In this document: in pieces, positions 1 through 6,682 of the stretch
Layout of the letters: every line of letters begins with the position of its first letter
How positions within the stretch are numbered: the first letter of the stretch is position 1
Assembly: GCA_010365205.1 (NCBI GenBank)
Contig: JAAFGU010000040.1
Location: 1 to 11,820 of the forward strand
DNA length: 11,820 nt
Reading direction: 5' to 3'
From: Aromatoleum sp.
Lineage (GTDB): Bacteria > Pseudomonadota > Gammaproteobacteria > Burkholderiales > Casimicrobiaceae
Notes under the pieces: model-generated
Databases searched by the model: none
Told to the model about the DNA's origin: nothing
The model's input: only the letters and a program-made list of their open reading frames with translations
Made by a program: the position numbers and the translations under genes

Positions 1-897
1 TCGCTCGGCTCGCGACCGGCGTTTCGCCGGATGCTGCCGCGTCTCGCCGCCGCCGGCATCGCCGCCGCCGAGACGCTGCCCGTCGGTTTTTTTCGCCGCC
101 ACACTGCGCGCATCGACCTGCGCAATCATCGCAAGATCGTCGCCATCGACGGCTGCGTCGGCTATACGGGCTCGCTCAACATTGTCGAGCCGACATTCAA
201 ACCGGGCCTCACCTACGAGGAGCTGATGGTGCGCGTCACCGGACCCGTCGTGCTGGAACTCCAGGCGATCTTCGCCGGCGACTGGTACCTGGAAACCGGC
301 AAACTGATCGGTGATGTTTCGGCGTTCCCCGAGCCGGCGATCACCGGCGACGTGGCGGCGCAGATCCTGCCGTCGAGTCCCGCGTTTCCGCACGAGAATG
401 CGCAGCAACTGATCGTCGCGCTGATCCACGCGGCGCGCGAGCGGGTCGTCATCACCACGCCCTATTTCATTCCCGACGCGGCGCTGCTGCAGGCGTTGTC
501 GACAGCGGTGCTTCGCGGCGTCGACGTGCGGCTGGTGGTGCCGGCGCAGGACGATCAGCGGCTCGTCTGCATGGCGCAGAAATCCTATTACGCCGAACTG
601 CTCCGCGGTGGCGTGAAGATCTGCCGCTACGGAGCGCGCTTCCTGCACGCGAAGCACGCGACGATCGACGACGCGGTCGCCTGGATCGGTTCATCGAACA
701 TGGACATCCGCTCGTTCGCGCTGAACGCCGAGGTGACGCTGCTCGCGTACGACCCGCGGGTATGCGCGAATCTCGCCGCCGAGCAGGAACGCTACTTCCG
801 GGACGGAGTGTGGCTCGATGCCGACATCTGGTGCTCGGCGGCGCTGCCGCGCCAGATGGCGTGGAACCTGGCGCGGCTGATGAGTCCGCTGCTCTGA
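1..897 (+). CDS. cls: Cardiolipin synthase, ClsA-like (5' end outside window)
   Basis: The reading frame is open from base 1, so the gene starts upstream of the window; the Met at 31 is internal. The protein belongs to the phospholipase D superfamily, and membrane enzymes of this type join two phosphatidylglycerols into cardiolipin plus glycerol. Two HKD motifs (HxKxxxxD) are visible: HRKIVAID at bases 127-150, followed by YTGSLN, and HAKHATID at 646-669, followed by IGSSNMDIRS. Other ClsA-like segments are DWYLETGK between the motifs, TTPYFIPD before the second one, and the C-terminal ending SPLL. The N-terminal membrane helices of ClsA would lie in the missing part. It is convergent with the lipoprotein gene, with only 11 bp between the stop codons, and it has no obvious link to the aromatic genes. 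The PLD assignment is very sure; the choice of cardiolipin synthase over another PLD enzyme is strong but rests on resemblance. Confidence 0.93.
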   Translation, partial: SLGSRPAFRRMLPRLAAAGIAAAETLPVGFFRRHTARIDLRNHRKIVAIDGCVGYTGSLNIVEPTFKPGLTYEELMVRVTGPVVLELQAIFAGDWYLETGKLIGDVSAFPEPAITGDVAAQILPSSPAFPHENAQQLIVALIHAARERVVITTPYFIPDAALLQALSTAVLRGVDVRLVVPAQDDQRLVCMAQKSYYAELLRGGVKICRYGARFLHAKHATIDDAVAWIGSSNMDIRSFALNAEVTLLAYDPRVCANLAAEQERYFRDGVWLDADIWCSAALPRQMAWNLARLMSPLL

Positions 898-908
898 GCG
901 GCTCGGAG

Positions 909-1544
909 TTACCTGCCGGCCGGGACTAGACCGCGCGCCCGCAGCTGGCCGATGATGAGATCGGCGAACCCGGGCGTTTCCGTCGCGACCGAACGCGGAT
1001 TGAAGGTGTCGGTCGTCGCCGCCCAGACCACGCGCTTCGTGTTTACGTTCCAGAGATTGGTCTCGACGTTGGCGACGTCGTACTGCGTGACTTCGGGCAC
1101 CGCGACCATCGACGGTCCCCACCAGCCGCCCCAGCCCATTCCCGGCCCGTAGAGACCGCCGGCGGGCATCATCGTCGTCGAGACGCGCGTCTTGGTGTCG
1201 ACGGAAAGCAGGCGGACCGTGAGCAGGCCGTCAGCTCCGGCCTTCAGGATCGCTGCGGACGCCGTCGGTTCGTCGAGGTTCGCGTCGTTCGGCAGCACGA
1301 GATAGCCCGGAACCCCCTGGACCCCGGCGGCGTTGAGCTTTTGCGCGAAAATATCCTCGAACACGCGGCGGTTCGCGATGTTGTTGTGAATGCCGACGAC
1401 GACGATCTTCCTGAACGGGCCGCCGGTGTAGCTCGTGTCGTACCAGGCGACTTGGATCGAGGTCGAGGCGCAACCGGCGACCGAAAGGGCGACCCAGAGG
1501 GCGACGGCAAGCGTCCGTAACGGTGCTGCGAATCGTTTCAGCAT
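909..1544 (-). CDS. Small putative outer-membrane lipoprotein, function unknown
   Basis: This 211-aa protein begins with a lipoprotein signal peptide: basic start MLKR, a hydrophobic stretch to about residue 20, and a lipobox VAGC with the lipidated Cys at 25. The next residues (Ala-Ser) give no inner-membrane retention Asp, so outer-membrane sorting is likely. The start at 1544 is chosen because GGAGAG lies just upstream and the signal peptide begins exactly there; the frame stays open further upstream but gives only Arg/Ser-rich sequence inside the neighbouring gene. The body has an alternating beta-type segment (KIVVVGI at 46-52), an acidic/Ala region with LKAGADGLLTVRLLSV, and a Gly/Trp/Met-rich stretch at about 125-146. 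A final segment with VVWAATTDTFNP resembles periplasmic lipoproteins that bind peptides or other proteins. I do not recognise a specific family. It is the last gene of the minus-strand series, 19 nt after an enoyl-CoA hydratase. Confidence 0.85.
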   Translation of the reverse strand: MLKRFAAPLRTLAVALWVALSVAGCASTSIQVAWYDTSYTGGPFRKIVVVGIHNNIANRRVFEDIFAQKLNAAGVQGVPGYLVLPNDANLDEPTASAAILKAGADGLLTVRLLSVDTKTRVSTTMMPAGGLYGPGMGWGGWWGPSMVAVPEVTQYDVANVETNLWNVNTKRVVWAATTDTFNPRSVATETPGFADLIIGQLRARGLVPAGR

Positions 1545-1563
1545 GATCGTCTCTCCGTGATCG

Positions 1564-2355
1564 TCAGCGGCCGGTGAACCGGGGCGGTCGCTTTTCCAGG
1601 AAGGCGGCGATGCCCTCGTTGCGGTCGTGCGTCGCCGCCAGAGCGGCGAACGCCTTCTTTTCCGCGGCGAGCCCCTCCGCCAGGGGCAACTCCCATGCGC
1701 GCAGGACCGCGGCCTTTGCTGCCAGCACCGCGAGCACCGGCTTCCCCGCGATGATGGTCGCGAGCTCGACCGCGCGGGCAAGCGCGCTTTCGGGCTCGTC
1801 GACCTCGCAGACGATACCGGCCGCCAGCGCCGTCTGCGCGTCGATCGGCAGCCCCGTCAGCACCATCTGCATCGTCAGCGCCTTGCCCGCGGTACGCGCG
1901 AGCCGCTGCGTGCCCCCGGCGCCCGGGATCATCCCGAGACTGATCTCCGGCTGGCCGAACTGCGCGTTGGTGCCGGCGCAGATGACGTCGGCACACAGTG
2001 CCAGCTCGCATCCGCCGCCCAAGGCGTAGCCGTTGACGGCGGCGAGCAGCGGTTTCGGAAACGACGCGATGGTGTGCCAGTGGCGCTGCCGCTCGTGCGC
2101 GAGAATCTCGTCGGGACCGAGCGGCGCCAATTCGCGCACGTCGGCGCCGGCGGCGAAGAACTTGAGACCGCCGGTGATGACGACGGCGCGTGTCGCTTCG
2201 TCGGCCGCAGCGGCGGCGAGCGCTTCCGCAATCTCCCGCAGCGTTTGCGTCCGCAGCGCGTTGCGAACTTCGGGGCGATTGAGCGTGAGCTGGAGCACGC
2301 CGTCGGCGGGGCGCTCGACGAGGATGTCCTGCGGCGGCATGGAGGGGAGGGCCAT
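1564..2355 (-). CDS. Enoyl-CoA hydratase/isomerase family protein, PaaF-like
   Basis: This 263-aa protein is a complete member of the crotonase family, which adds water across the double bond of 2-enoyl-CoA esters in the cytoplasm. Visible marks are NRPEVRNAL (26-34), the oxyanion-hole segment FFAAGAD (66-72), GYALGGGCE (109-117) and FGQPE (133-137), followed by GMIPGAGGTQRL. Both catalytic glutamates of true hydratases (Glu144 and Glu164 in the rat enzyme) are present as Glu117 and Glu137, so hydratase activity is plausible. The FFAAGAD segment and the C-terminus, with DRNEGIAAFLEKR, resemble PaaF, the 2,3-dehydroadipyl-CoA hydratase of phenylacetate degradation, but this is not enough to fix the substrate. 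No clear ribosome site precedes the Met at 2355; a second Met five codons later (2340) is an alternative. It follows the other hydratase by 70 nt and shares its domain order, but the two are clearly diverged. Confidence 0.93.
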   Translation of the reverse strand: MALPSMPPQDILVERPADGVLQLTLNRPEVRNALRTQTLREIAEALAAAAADEATRAVVITGGLKFFAAGADVRELAPLGPDEILAHERQRHWHTIASFPKPLLAAVNGYALGGGCELALCADVICAGTNAQFGQPEISLGMIPGAGGTQRLARTAGKALTMQMVLTGLPIDAQTALAAGIVCEVDEPESALARAVELATIIAGKPVLAVLAAKAAVLRAWELPLAEGLAAEKKAFAALAATHDRNEGIAAFLEKRPPRFTGR

Positions 2356-2425
2356 CCGACGCAGTTTACTCGCGCGGCGCCGCGCTGCGAATCCATCGGC
2401 CAGGTTGCCTGGCGACTGCGGATGA

Positions 2426-3202
2426 CTAGCGATGCTTGAACGTGGGCTTGCGCTTTTCGACGAACGCCCGCATCCCCTCTTTCTGGTCGTCGAGAGCGAA
2501 CGTCGCGTGAAACTCGCGCCGCTCGAACAGCAGGCCTTCGGCGAGCGACGATTCGTACGCGCGGTTGATCGCTTCCTTGATCTTCAGCACGACCGGCAGC
2601 GAGTACGACGCGATCTTCGCCGCCATCGCCAGTGCCTCTTCCTCCAACTTTTCCGCCGGCACGACGCGGGCGACGAGCCCTGCCCGTTCGGCCTCCGCGG
2701 CGTCGATCATGCGCCCGGTGAGGCACCAGTCCATCGCCTTCGCCTTGCCAACCGCGCGCGGCAGCCGCTGCGTTCCGCCCATTCCGGGCATGGTTCCGAT
2801 CGTGATCTCGGGCTGGCCGAACTTCGCGGTGTCCGCGGCGATGATGAGGTCGCACATCATCGCCAGTTCGCAGCCTCCGCCCAGCGCGTACCCGGCCACC
2901 GCCGCGATGACCGGCTTGCGCATCTTGCGCATCGCCTCCCAGTCCCGGGTGATGTAATCGTCGGCGTAAACCTTCTGGTAATCCCACTCGGCCATCGCTC
3001 CGATGTCGGCGCCGGCGGCGAACGCTTTGTCGTTGCCGGTGATGACGACGGCGCCGATGCCGCCGTCAGCGTCGAACGCTGCCAGCGCTTCGCCCAGCTC
3101 CACTGCCAGCGCGTCGTTGAGCGCATTCATCCGCTGCGGCCGGTTGAGGCGGATCAGGCCGGTGCGGCCGCGGGTTTCGACGAGTATGTGTTGGTAGGTC
3201 AT
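2426..3202 (-). CDS. Enoyl-CoA hydratase (crotonase, short-chain type)
   Basis: This 258-aa protein is a second crotonase-family enzyme of full family length. The start at 3202 is supported by AGGA six nt upstream. It shows LNRPQRMNAL (19-28), the oxyanion-hole segment FAAGADIGAM (61-70), GYALGGGCE (104-112), FGQPE (128-132) and GTMPGMGGTQRLPRAVGK. Both catalytic glutamates are kept (Glu112 and Glu132). The segment order and wording are close to mitochondrial and bacterial short-chain enoyl-CoA hydratase (ECHS1/crotonase), so hydration of crotonyl-CoA or other short enoyl-CoAs is likely. It lies 37 nt downstream of hmgA. Homogentisate breakdown itself does not need a hydratase, so this gene probably serves a neighbouring acyl-CoA route such as phenylacetyl-CoA or branched-chain/fatty acid degradation. 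The family assignment is secure; the substrate is not known from sequence. Confidence 0.95.
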   Translation of the reverse strand: MTYQHILVETRGRTGLIRLNRPQRMNALNDALAVELGEALAAFDADGGIGAVVITGNDKAFAAGADIGAMAEWDYQKVYADDYITRDWEAMRKMRKPVIAAVAGYALGGGCELAMMCDLIIAADTAKFGQPEITIGTMPGMGGTQRLPRAVGKAKAMDWCLTGRMIDAAEAERAGLVARVVPAEKLEEEALAMAAKIASYSLPVVLKIKEAINRAYESSLAEGLLFERREFHATFALDDQKEGMRAFVEKRKPTFKHR

Positions 3203-3239
3203 TCGGTTTCCTGATTTCCGTTTGAGGAAGAATTGGGTG

Positions 3240-4607
3240 TCAGCGTTTCGCCGGATCGAAATTCTTGCGCAACCCCTGCCAACACCGGTAGTACTCGTGC
3301 TGCAGCTGCGCCGACTCGAGCGCCAACCGCGTCGGCCGGATCACCGCGCGCGTCTCGAACATGAACGCCATCGTGTCGCGGACGTACGCCGCCTTGGTGG
3401 TGTCGAGGGCGGATGCCTTGTCGAACGTCTCGGCGTCGGGGCCGTGGCCGGTCATGCAGTTGTGCAGGCTCGCGCCGCCGGGCAGGAAGCCTTCGGCCTT
3501 GGCGTCGTAGACGCCGTGGATCAATCCCATGAACTCGCTGGCGATGTTACGGTGGAACCACGGCGGTCGGAACGTGTGTTCCATCGCCAGGATCCGCGGC
3601 GGGAAGATGACGAAGTCGATCGTGTCGACGCCAAAGGTGTCGCTTTGCGATTGCAGGACGAGGAAGATCGACGGGTCCGGGTGATCGAAGCTGATCGAAC
3701 CGATCGCGTTGAAGCGACGCAGGTCGTACTTGTACGGCGCGCAGTTGCCGTGCCAGGCGACAACGTCGAGCGGCGAATGCCCGATGTCGGCGAACCAGAG
3801 ATTGCCCATGAACTTTGCCACCAGCTCGAATTTTCCCTCGCGGTCCTCGTACCATGCGACGGGCGTCAGGAAGTCGCGCGGATTGGCGAGACCGTTGGAG
3901 CCGATGACGCCAAGATCGGGCAGGCGAAACGGCGCACCGTAGTTCTCGCAGACGTAACCGCGCGCGCCCTCACCCGCCTCCGCGTCGAGGAGTTCGACGC
4001 GGAAGCGCACGCCGCGGGGAATCACCGCGACTTCGTGCGGCGCGACGTCGAGCCGCCCGAACTCGGTGGACAGGCGCAGCCGGCCCTGTTGCGGCACGAT
4101 CAGCAGCTCGCCATCGGCGTCGTAGAAGTAGCGATCGGTCATCGAGCGGTTCGCCGCGTAGAGATGGATGGCGCAGCCGGTCATCGCCGCCGGGTCGCCG
4201 TTGCCCGCCATCGTGACCAGCCCCGCGACGAAATCCGTCGGCGCCTTCGGCAGCGGCAGCGGGTCCCAGCGCAACTGGTTCGGTGGCGTGACGATCTCGC
4301 CGAACGCGCTCACGATGCGGCCGTTGTCGAGCGGCCGAAACGGGTGATGGACGGCCGCCGGCCGGATCCTGTAGGCCCACGAGCGGAGGTTGGCGCCGCG
4401 CGGCGCCGTAAACGCGGTGCCGTTCAACTGTTCCGCGTACAGGCCGTACGGCGCCCGCTGCGGACTGTTCTGCCCCAGCGGCAACGCGCCGGGCAGCGCC
4501 TCGGTCGCGAACTCGTTGCCGAATCCCGACTGGTACGCCAGCGGCACGTCGTGGGCAGAGCGTGCCGCCGCCTTGCCCCCCGGTTTCGCGTGGGTCGAAG
4601 TCGACAT
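3240..4607 (-). CDS. hmgA: Homogentisate 1,2-dioxygenase
   Basis: This 455-aa cytoplasmic enzyme opens the ring of homogentisate with O2 to give 4-maleylacetoacetate, the central step of tyrosine and phenylalanine breakdown. The start at 4607 is set by a near-perfect AAGGAGGT; a Met 19 codons upstream lacks support. Family sequence runs the whole length: YQSGFGNEFATEALPGALP near the N-terminus, APYGLYAEQLNGTAFTAPR, and the C-terminal iron site. The three expected Fe(II) ligands are visible: His352 in WFHRN, Glu358 in SEFMGL and His388 in MTGHGPD, matching His335, Glu341 and His371 of the human enzyme. His309 in FDHPDPSIF matches the proposed acid-base histidine. FLPGGASLHNCMTGHGPDA is a signature stretch. 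The gene follows the DUF2783 gene by 68 nt. The maleylacetoacetate isomerase and fumarylacetoacetase genes that often accompany it are absent from this window. Confidence 0.98.
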   Translation of the reverse strand: MSTSTHAKPGGKAAARSAHDVPLAYQSGFGNEFATEALPGALPLGQNSPQRAPYGLYAEQLNGTAFTAPRGANLRSWAYRIRPAAVHHPFRPLDNGRIVSAFGEIVTPPNQLRWDPLPLPKAPTDFVAGLVTMAGNGDPAAMTGCAIHLYAANRSMTDRYFYDADGELLIVPQQGRLRLSTEFGRLDVAPHEVAVIPRGVRFRVELLDAEAGEGARGYVCENYGAPFRLPDLGVIGSNGLANPRDFLTPVAWYEDREGKFELVAKFMGNLWFADIGHSPLDVVAWHGNCAPYKYDLRRFNAIGSISFDHPDPSIFLVLQSQSDTFGVDTIDFVIFPPRILAMEHTFRPPWFHRNIASEFMGLIHGVYDAKAEGFLPGGASLHNCMTGHGPDAETFDKASALDTTKAAYVRDTMAFMFETRAVIRPTRLALESAQLQHEYYRCWQGLRKNFDPAKR

Positions 4608-4611
4608 CGTT

Positions 4612-4619
4612 ACCTCCTT
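4612..4619 (-). promoter_or_regulatory. Ribosome binding site of hmgA
   Basis: On the minus strand this reads AAGGAGGT and ends four nt before the ATG at 4607. It decides the hmgA start against the upstream in-frame Met at 4664, which has no such site and would place extra residues before the conserved N-terminus. Confidence 0.85.
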
Positions 4620-4675
4620 GGCAATAGCGCGTGTTGGGCAATCCGCGGGCGGTTCGCCGGCCATTCACATGCCGC

Positions 4676-4882
4676 TCACCCGCCGCGCGCAACGTCTTCA
4701 AGCGCCGCCGCCATTGCGGCACGCAGCACGCCGGTGTCGCCGATATGATTGGCGAGCAACAGGATCAGCTTGGCGTTGACGAGGGCACTTTGCGTCGGGT
4801 CGAGATCGCGGTGCAGGCCGATCAGCTCCCCGTAGAAATCGTCGGGAGCGGGAAGATTCGATTCGGTGTTGAGCGTCGCCAT
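4676..4882 (-). CDS. DUF2783-family small protein, possible coupling subunit of the monooxygenase
   Basis: This 68-aa protein starts MATLNTESNL. Its start at 4882 is fixed by AAAGGAGA eight nt upstream (bases 4891-4898); longer readings run into the monooxygenase gene. The sequence matches my memory of the DUF2783 family: an acidic DDFYGELIGLHRDLDP segment, then SALVNAKLILLLANHIGD, a probable helix with aliphatic residues on one face, then a short Ala-rich helix. It has no signal peptide, cysteine or cofactor motif. It sits 20 nt after the FAD monooxygenase and 68 nt before hmgA. In Pseudomonas putida U, 3-hydroxyphenylacetate 6-hydroxylase consists of a large flavoprotein (MhaA) and a small coupling protein (MhaB) that feed homogentisate to HmgA; the layout here is the same. 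I infer a coupling role, but have not shown homology to MhaB. Confidence 0.85.
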   Translation of the reverse strand: MATLNTESNLPAPDDFYGELIGLHRDLDPTQSALVNAKLILLLANHIGDTGVLRAAMAAALEDVARGG

Positions 4883-4902
4883 CGTCGCGGTCTCCTTTCG
4901 CC

Positions 4903-6573
4903 TCAATTGCGTGCCGAATCGTCGCGCGCCGGATCGTCGCGCGTCGTCGCGCGGCGGATCGCCGCGCGCACCGCGATGGGGTCGAAGCTCCGCCAGCGCG
5001 CGCAGACGATCTGGTCGGGACGGAAGAGGTAGCAGGTTCCCGGTTTGCCGTCGTAACGCTCGGCCGCCAGTCCCGCATCGTCGGCAAGAACCCGGCGCCC
5101 GTCCTCGTTGCGCCCGCCGATCTGCAGCACGCGGCACGCAATTCGATCGTGCGCCAACGCCGCGATCTCCTCGGGACGCGCGACATCGCCGAACGTCAGC
5201 AGCGTGAAACCGTGATGCAGAAAATCGAGAAACCATTCCGCCCCCGGGCCGGTCACCGGAGCGTCGGCGGCCGGCGCGCCCGGCACCATCGAACCGGCGA
5301 AGGCCTCGCCCGGACGGTCCGGCGTGCTCAACGGCGATTCGCTGTGGATTCGCGGCACCGACAGGCGGCCGCTGTTAACCAGACGGCGCGCGAACGGATG
5401 CCGTTTGGCCAGCGCCAGCACCGCGTCGCGAAACGTCCGCGAGACCGCGCTCTTCGGCGTGATGAAATCGGTGGCGCGCGTCGAATTGAGAATGTTCTCG
5501 TCGGCCGCCGCGACGCGCTCGACGTCGTAGCTGTCGAGCAGCCGCTCGGGGGCGAGGCCGTTCATCACCAGTTCGAGTTTCCACACCAGATTGTCGGCAT
5601 CCTGAACGCCGCTGTTCGCGCCCCGGGCGCCGAAGGGCGACACCAGATGCGCGGCGTCGCCGACGAACAGCACGCGGCCGTGGCGAAAGCGCTGCATTCG
5701 CCGGCACTGGAAGGTGTAGACGCTCGCCCACTCGATTTCGAATTCGGCCTTGTCCCCCAGCATCGCCTTCAAGCGCGGCAGGATCCGCTCCGGCTTCTTC
5801 TCCAGCTCCGGATCGGCGTCCCACCCCAGCTGGAAGTCGACGCGCCATACGTCGTCGGCCTGCCGGTGCAGCAGCACCGACTGGTTCGGATGAAACGGCG
5901 GATCGAACCAGAACCAGCGCTCCGTTGGAAACTCCGACGTCATGCGGATGTCGGCGATGAGAAAGCGGTCGCGGAACATCTGGCCTTCGCTCTCCAGCCC
6001 CATCATCGTGCGCACCGGGCTGCGCGCGCCGTCGGCGGCAATCAGCCAGTCGCTCTCGAGCCGGTACTCGCCGTCCGGCGTCGCGACCTTCAACTCGACG
6101 CCGTCGCCATGCGGCACCAGGCCGACAACGCGGTTCTGCCAGCGGATTTCGACGGCGGGCAGCGCGTTCGCCCGCTCGACCAGGTATTCCTCGAGGTAGT
6201 ATTGCTGGAGATTAACGAACGCGGGACGGCGGTGGCCCGGCTCCGGCAGCAGATCGAACTGGTAGACCGGCTCGTCCTTGAAGAACACGCGGCCCACGTT
6301 CCAGCCCACGCCCTTCTGCACGATTCGCTCGGCGCAGCCGAGGCGGTCGAAAATCTCCAACGCGCGCTTGGCGTAGCAGATCGCGCGCGACCCGACGCTG
6401 ACCGTATTGTCGTCGTCGAGCACGACGACCGGGATGCCGCGCTGGCCGAGATCGATGGCCGCGGCGAGTCCGACGGGACCGGCGCCGACGACGACGACCG
6501 GACGGCGCTTCGGCACGCCGGCTTCGTCGGCCGACTTCCGATACAGGTAGACGGGATTGGTGTAGGCGTGCAT
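4903..6573 (-). CDS. FAD-dependent aromatic monooxygenase (PHBH/MhpA-type), candidate MhaA-like hydroxylase
   Basis: This 556-aa protein is a class A flavoprotein hydroxylase, which uses NAD(P)H and O2 to add a hydroxyl group to a phenolic ring. Motifs in order: the FAD dinucleotide motif GAGPVG (30-35) in VVVVGAGPVGLAAAIDL, the DG motif in DWLIAADGARSPVR (176-189), and the GD motif in RVLFVGDAAHLVSPFGARG (300-318). A C-terminal thioredoxin-like domain of the phenol hydroxylase/MhpA group probably covers about 430-535. The substrate cannot be read from the sequence. Its place just before the DUF2783 gene and hmgA suggests a hydroxylase making homogentisate, for example from 3-hydroxyphenylacetate. 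The start at 6573 has no strong ribosome site, but upstream codons look non-coding. The last 17 residues are charged and repetitive (DDPAR then DDSAR), encoded by short direct repeats, and lie outside the family core. Confidence 0.92.
   Translation of the reverse strand: MHAYTNPVYLYRKSADEAGVPKRRPVVVVGAGPVGLAAAIDLGQRGIPVVVLDDDNTVSVGSRAICYAKRALEIFDRLGCAERIVQKGVGWNVGRVFFKDEPVYQFDLLPEPGHRRPAFVNLQQYYLEEYLVERANALPAVEIRWQNRVVGLVPHGDGVELKVATPDGEYRLESDWLIAADGARSPVRTMMGLESEGQMFRDRFLIADIRMTSEFPTERWFWFDPPFHPNQSVLLHRQADDVWRVDFQLGWDADPELEKKPERILPRLKAMLGDKAEFEIEWASVYTFQCRRMQRFRHGRVLFVGDAAHLVSPFGARGANSGVQDADNLVWKLELVMNGLAPERLLDSYDVERVAAADENILNSTRATDFITPKSAVSRTFRDAVLALAKRHPFARRLVNSGRLSVPRIHSESPLSTPDRPGEAFAGSMVPGAPAADAPVTGPGAEWFLDFLHHGFTLLTFGDVARPEEIAALAHDRIACRVLQIGGRNEDGRRVLADDAGLAAERYDGKPGTCYLFRPDQIVCARWRSFDPIAVRAAIRRATTRDDPARDDSARN
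4918..4968. repeat. Short imperfect direct repeats at the 3' end of the monooxygenase gene
   Basis: The 11-mer ATCGTCGCGCG occurs at 4918-4928 and 4933-4943. One-base variants follow: GTCGTCGCGCG at 4943-4953 and ATCGCCGCGCG at 4958-4968. Spacing of 15 bp between the first two and the last two copies keeps the reading frame. The repeats encode the charged C-terminal tail of the FAD monooxygenase. Replication slippage is the simplest origin. Confidence 0.7.
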
Positions 6574-6682
6574 CGACGGAATGTGCCGCAGCGGGCAAAG
6601 GCGACAGCGTCGCGGAGAACCTTAGCCCGGTCCTTGTCCGAGATCAACGAACGCGCGCGGCGCGACGGCGGCGGCTGCCGGG

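Noticed and set aside
898..908. Possible bidirectional terminator between the convergent cls and lipoprotein genes
   Set aside because: Only 11 bp separate the stop codons and no hairpin with a T tract can be formed there.
1545..1781. N-terminal extension of the lipoprotein to an ATG at 1781
   Set aside because: It overlaps the PaaF-like hydratase, is Arg/Ser-rich, and would bury the signal peptide; the ATG at 1544 has a ribosome site and a lipobox at the right distance.
3222..4748. A 508-codon + strand frame opposite hmgA
   Set aside because: hmgA is unmistakable with all iron ligands; the antisense frame has no recognisable domain and a composition typical of shadow frames.
6601..6613. 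Inverted repeat GCGAC-AGC-GTCGC in the gap before the monooxygenase
   Set aside because: Five-bp arms in GC-rich DNA are expected by chance; there is no T tract or promoter element near it.
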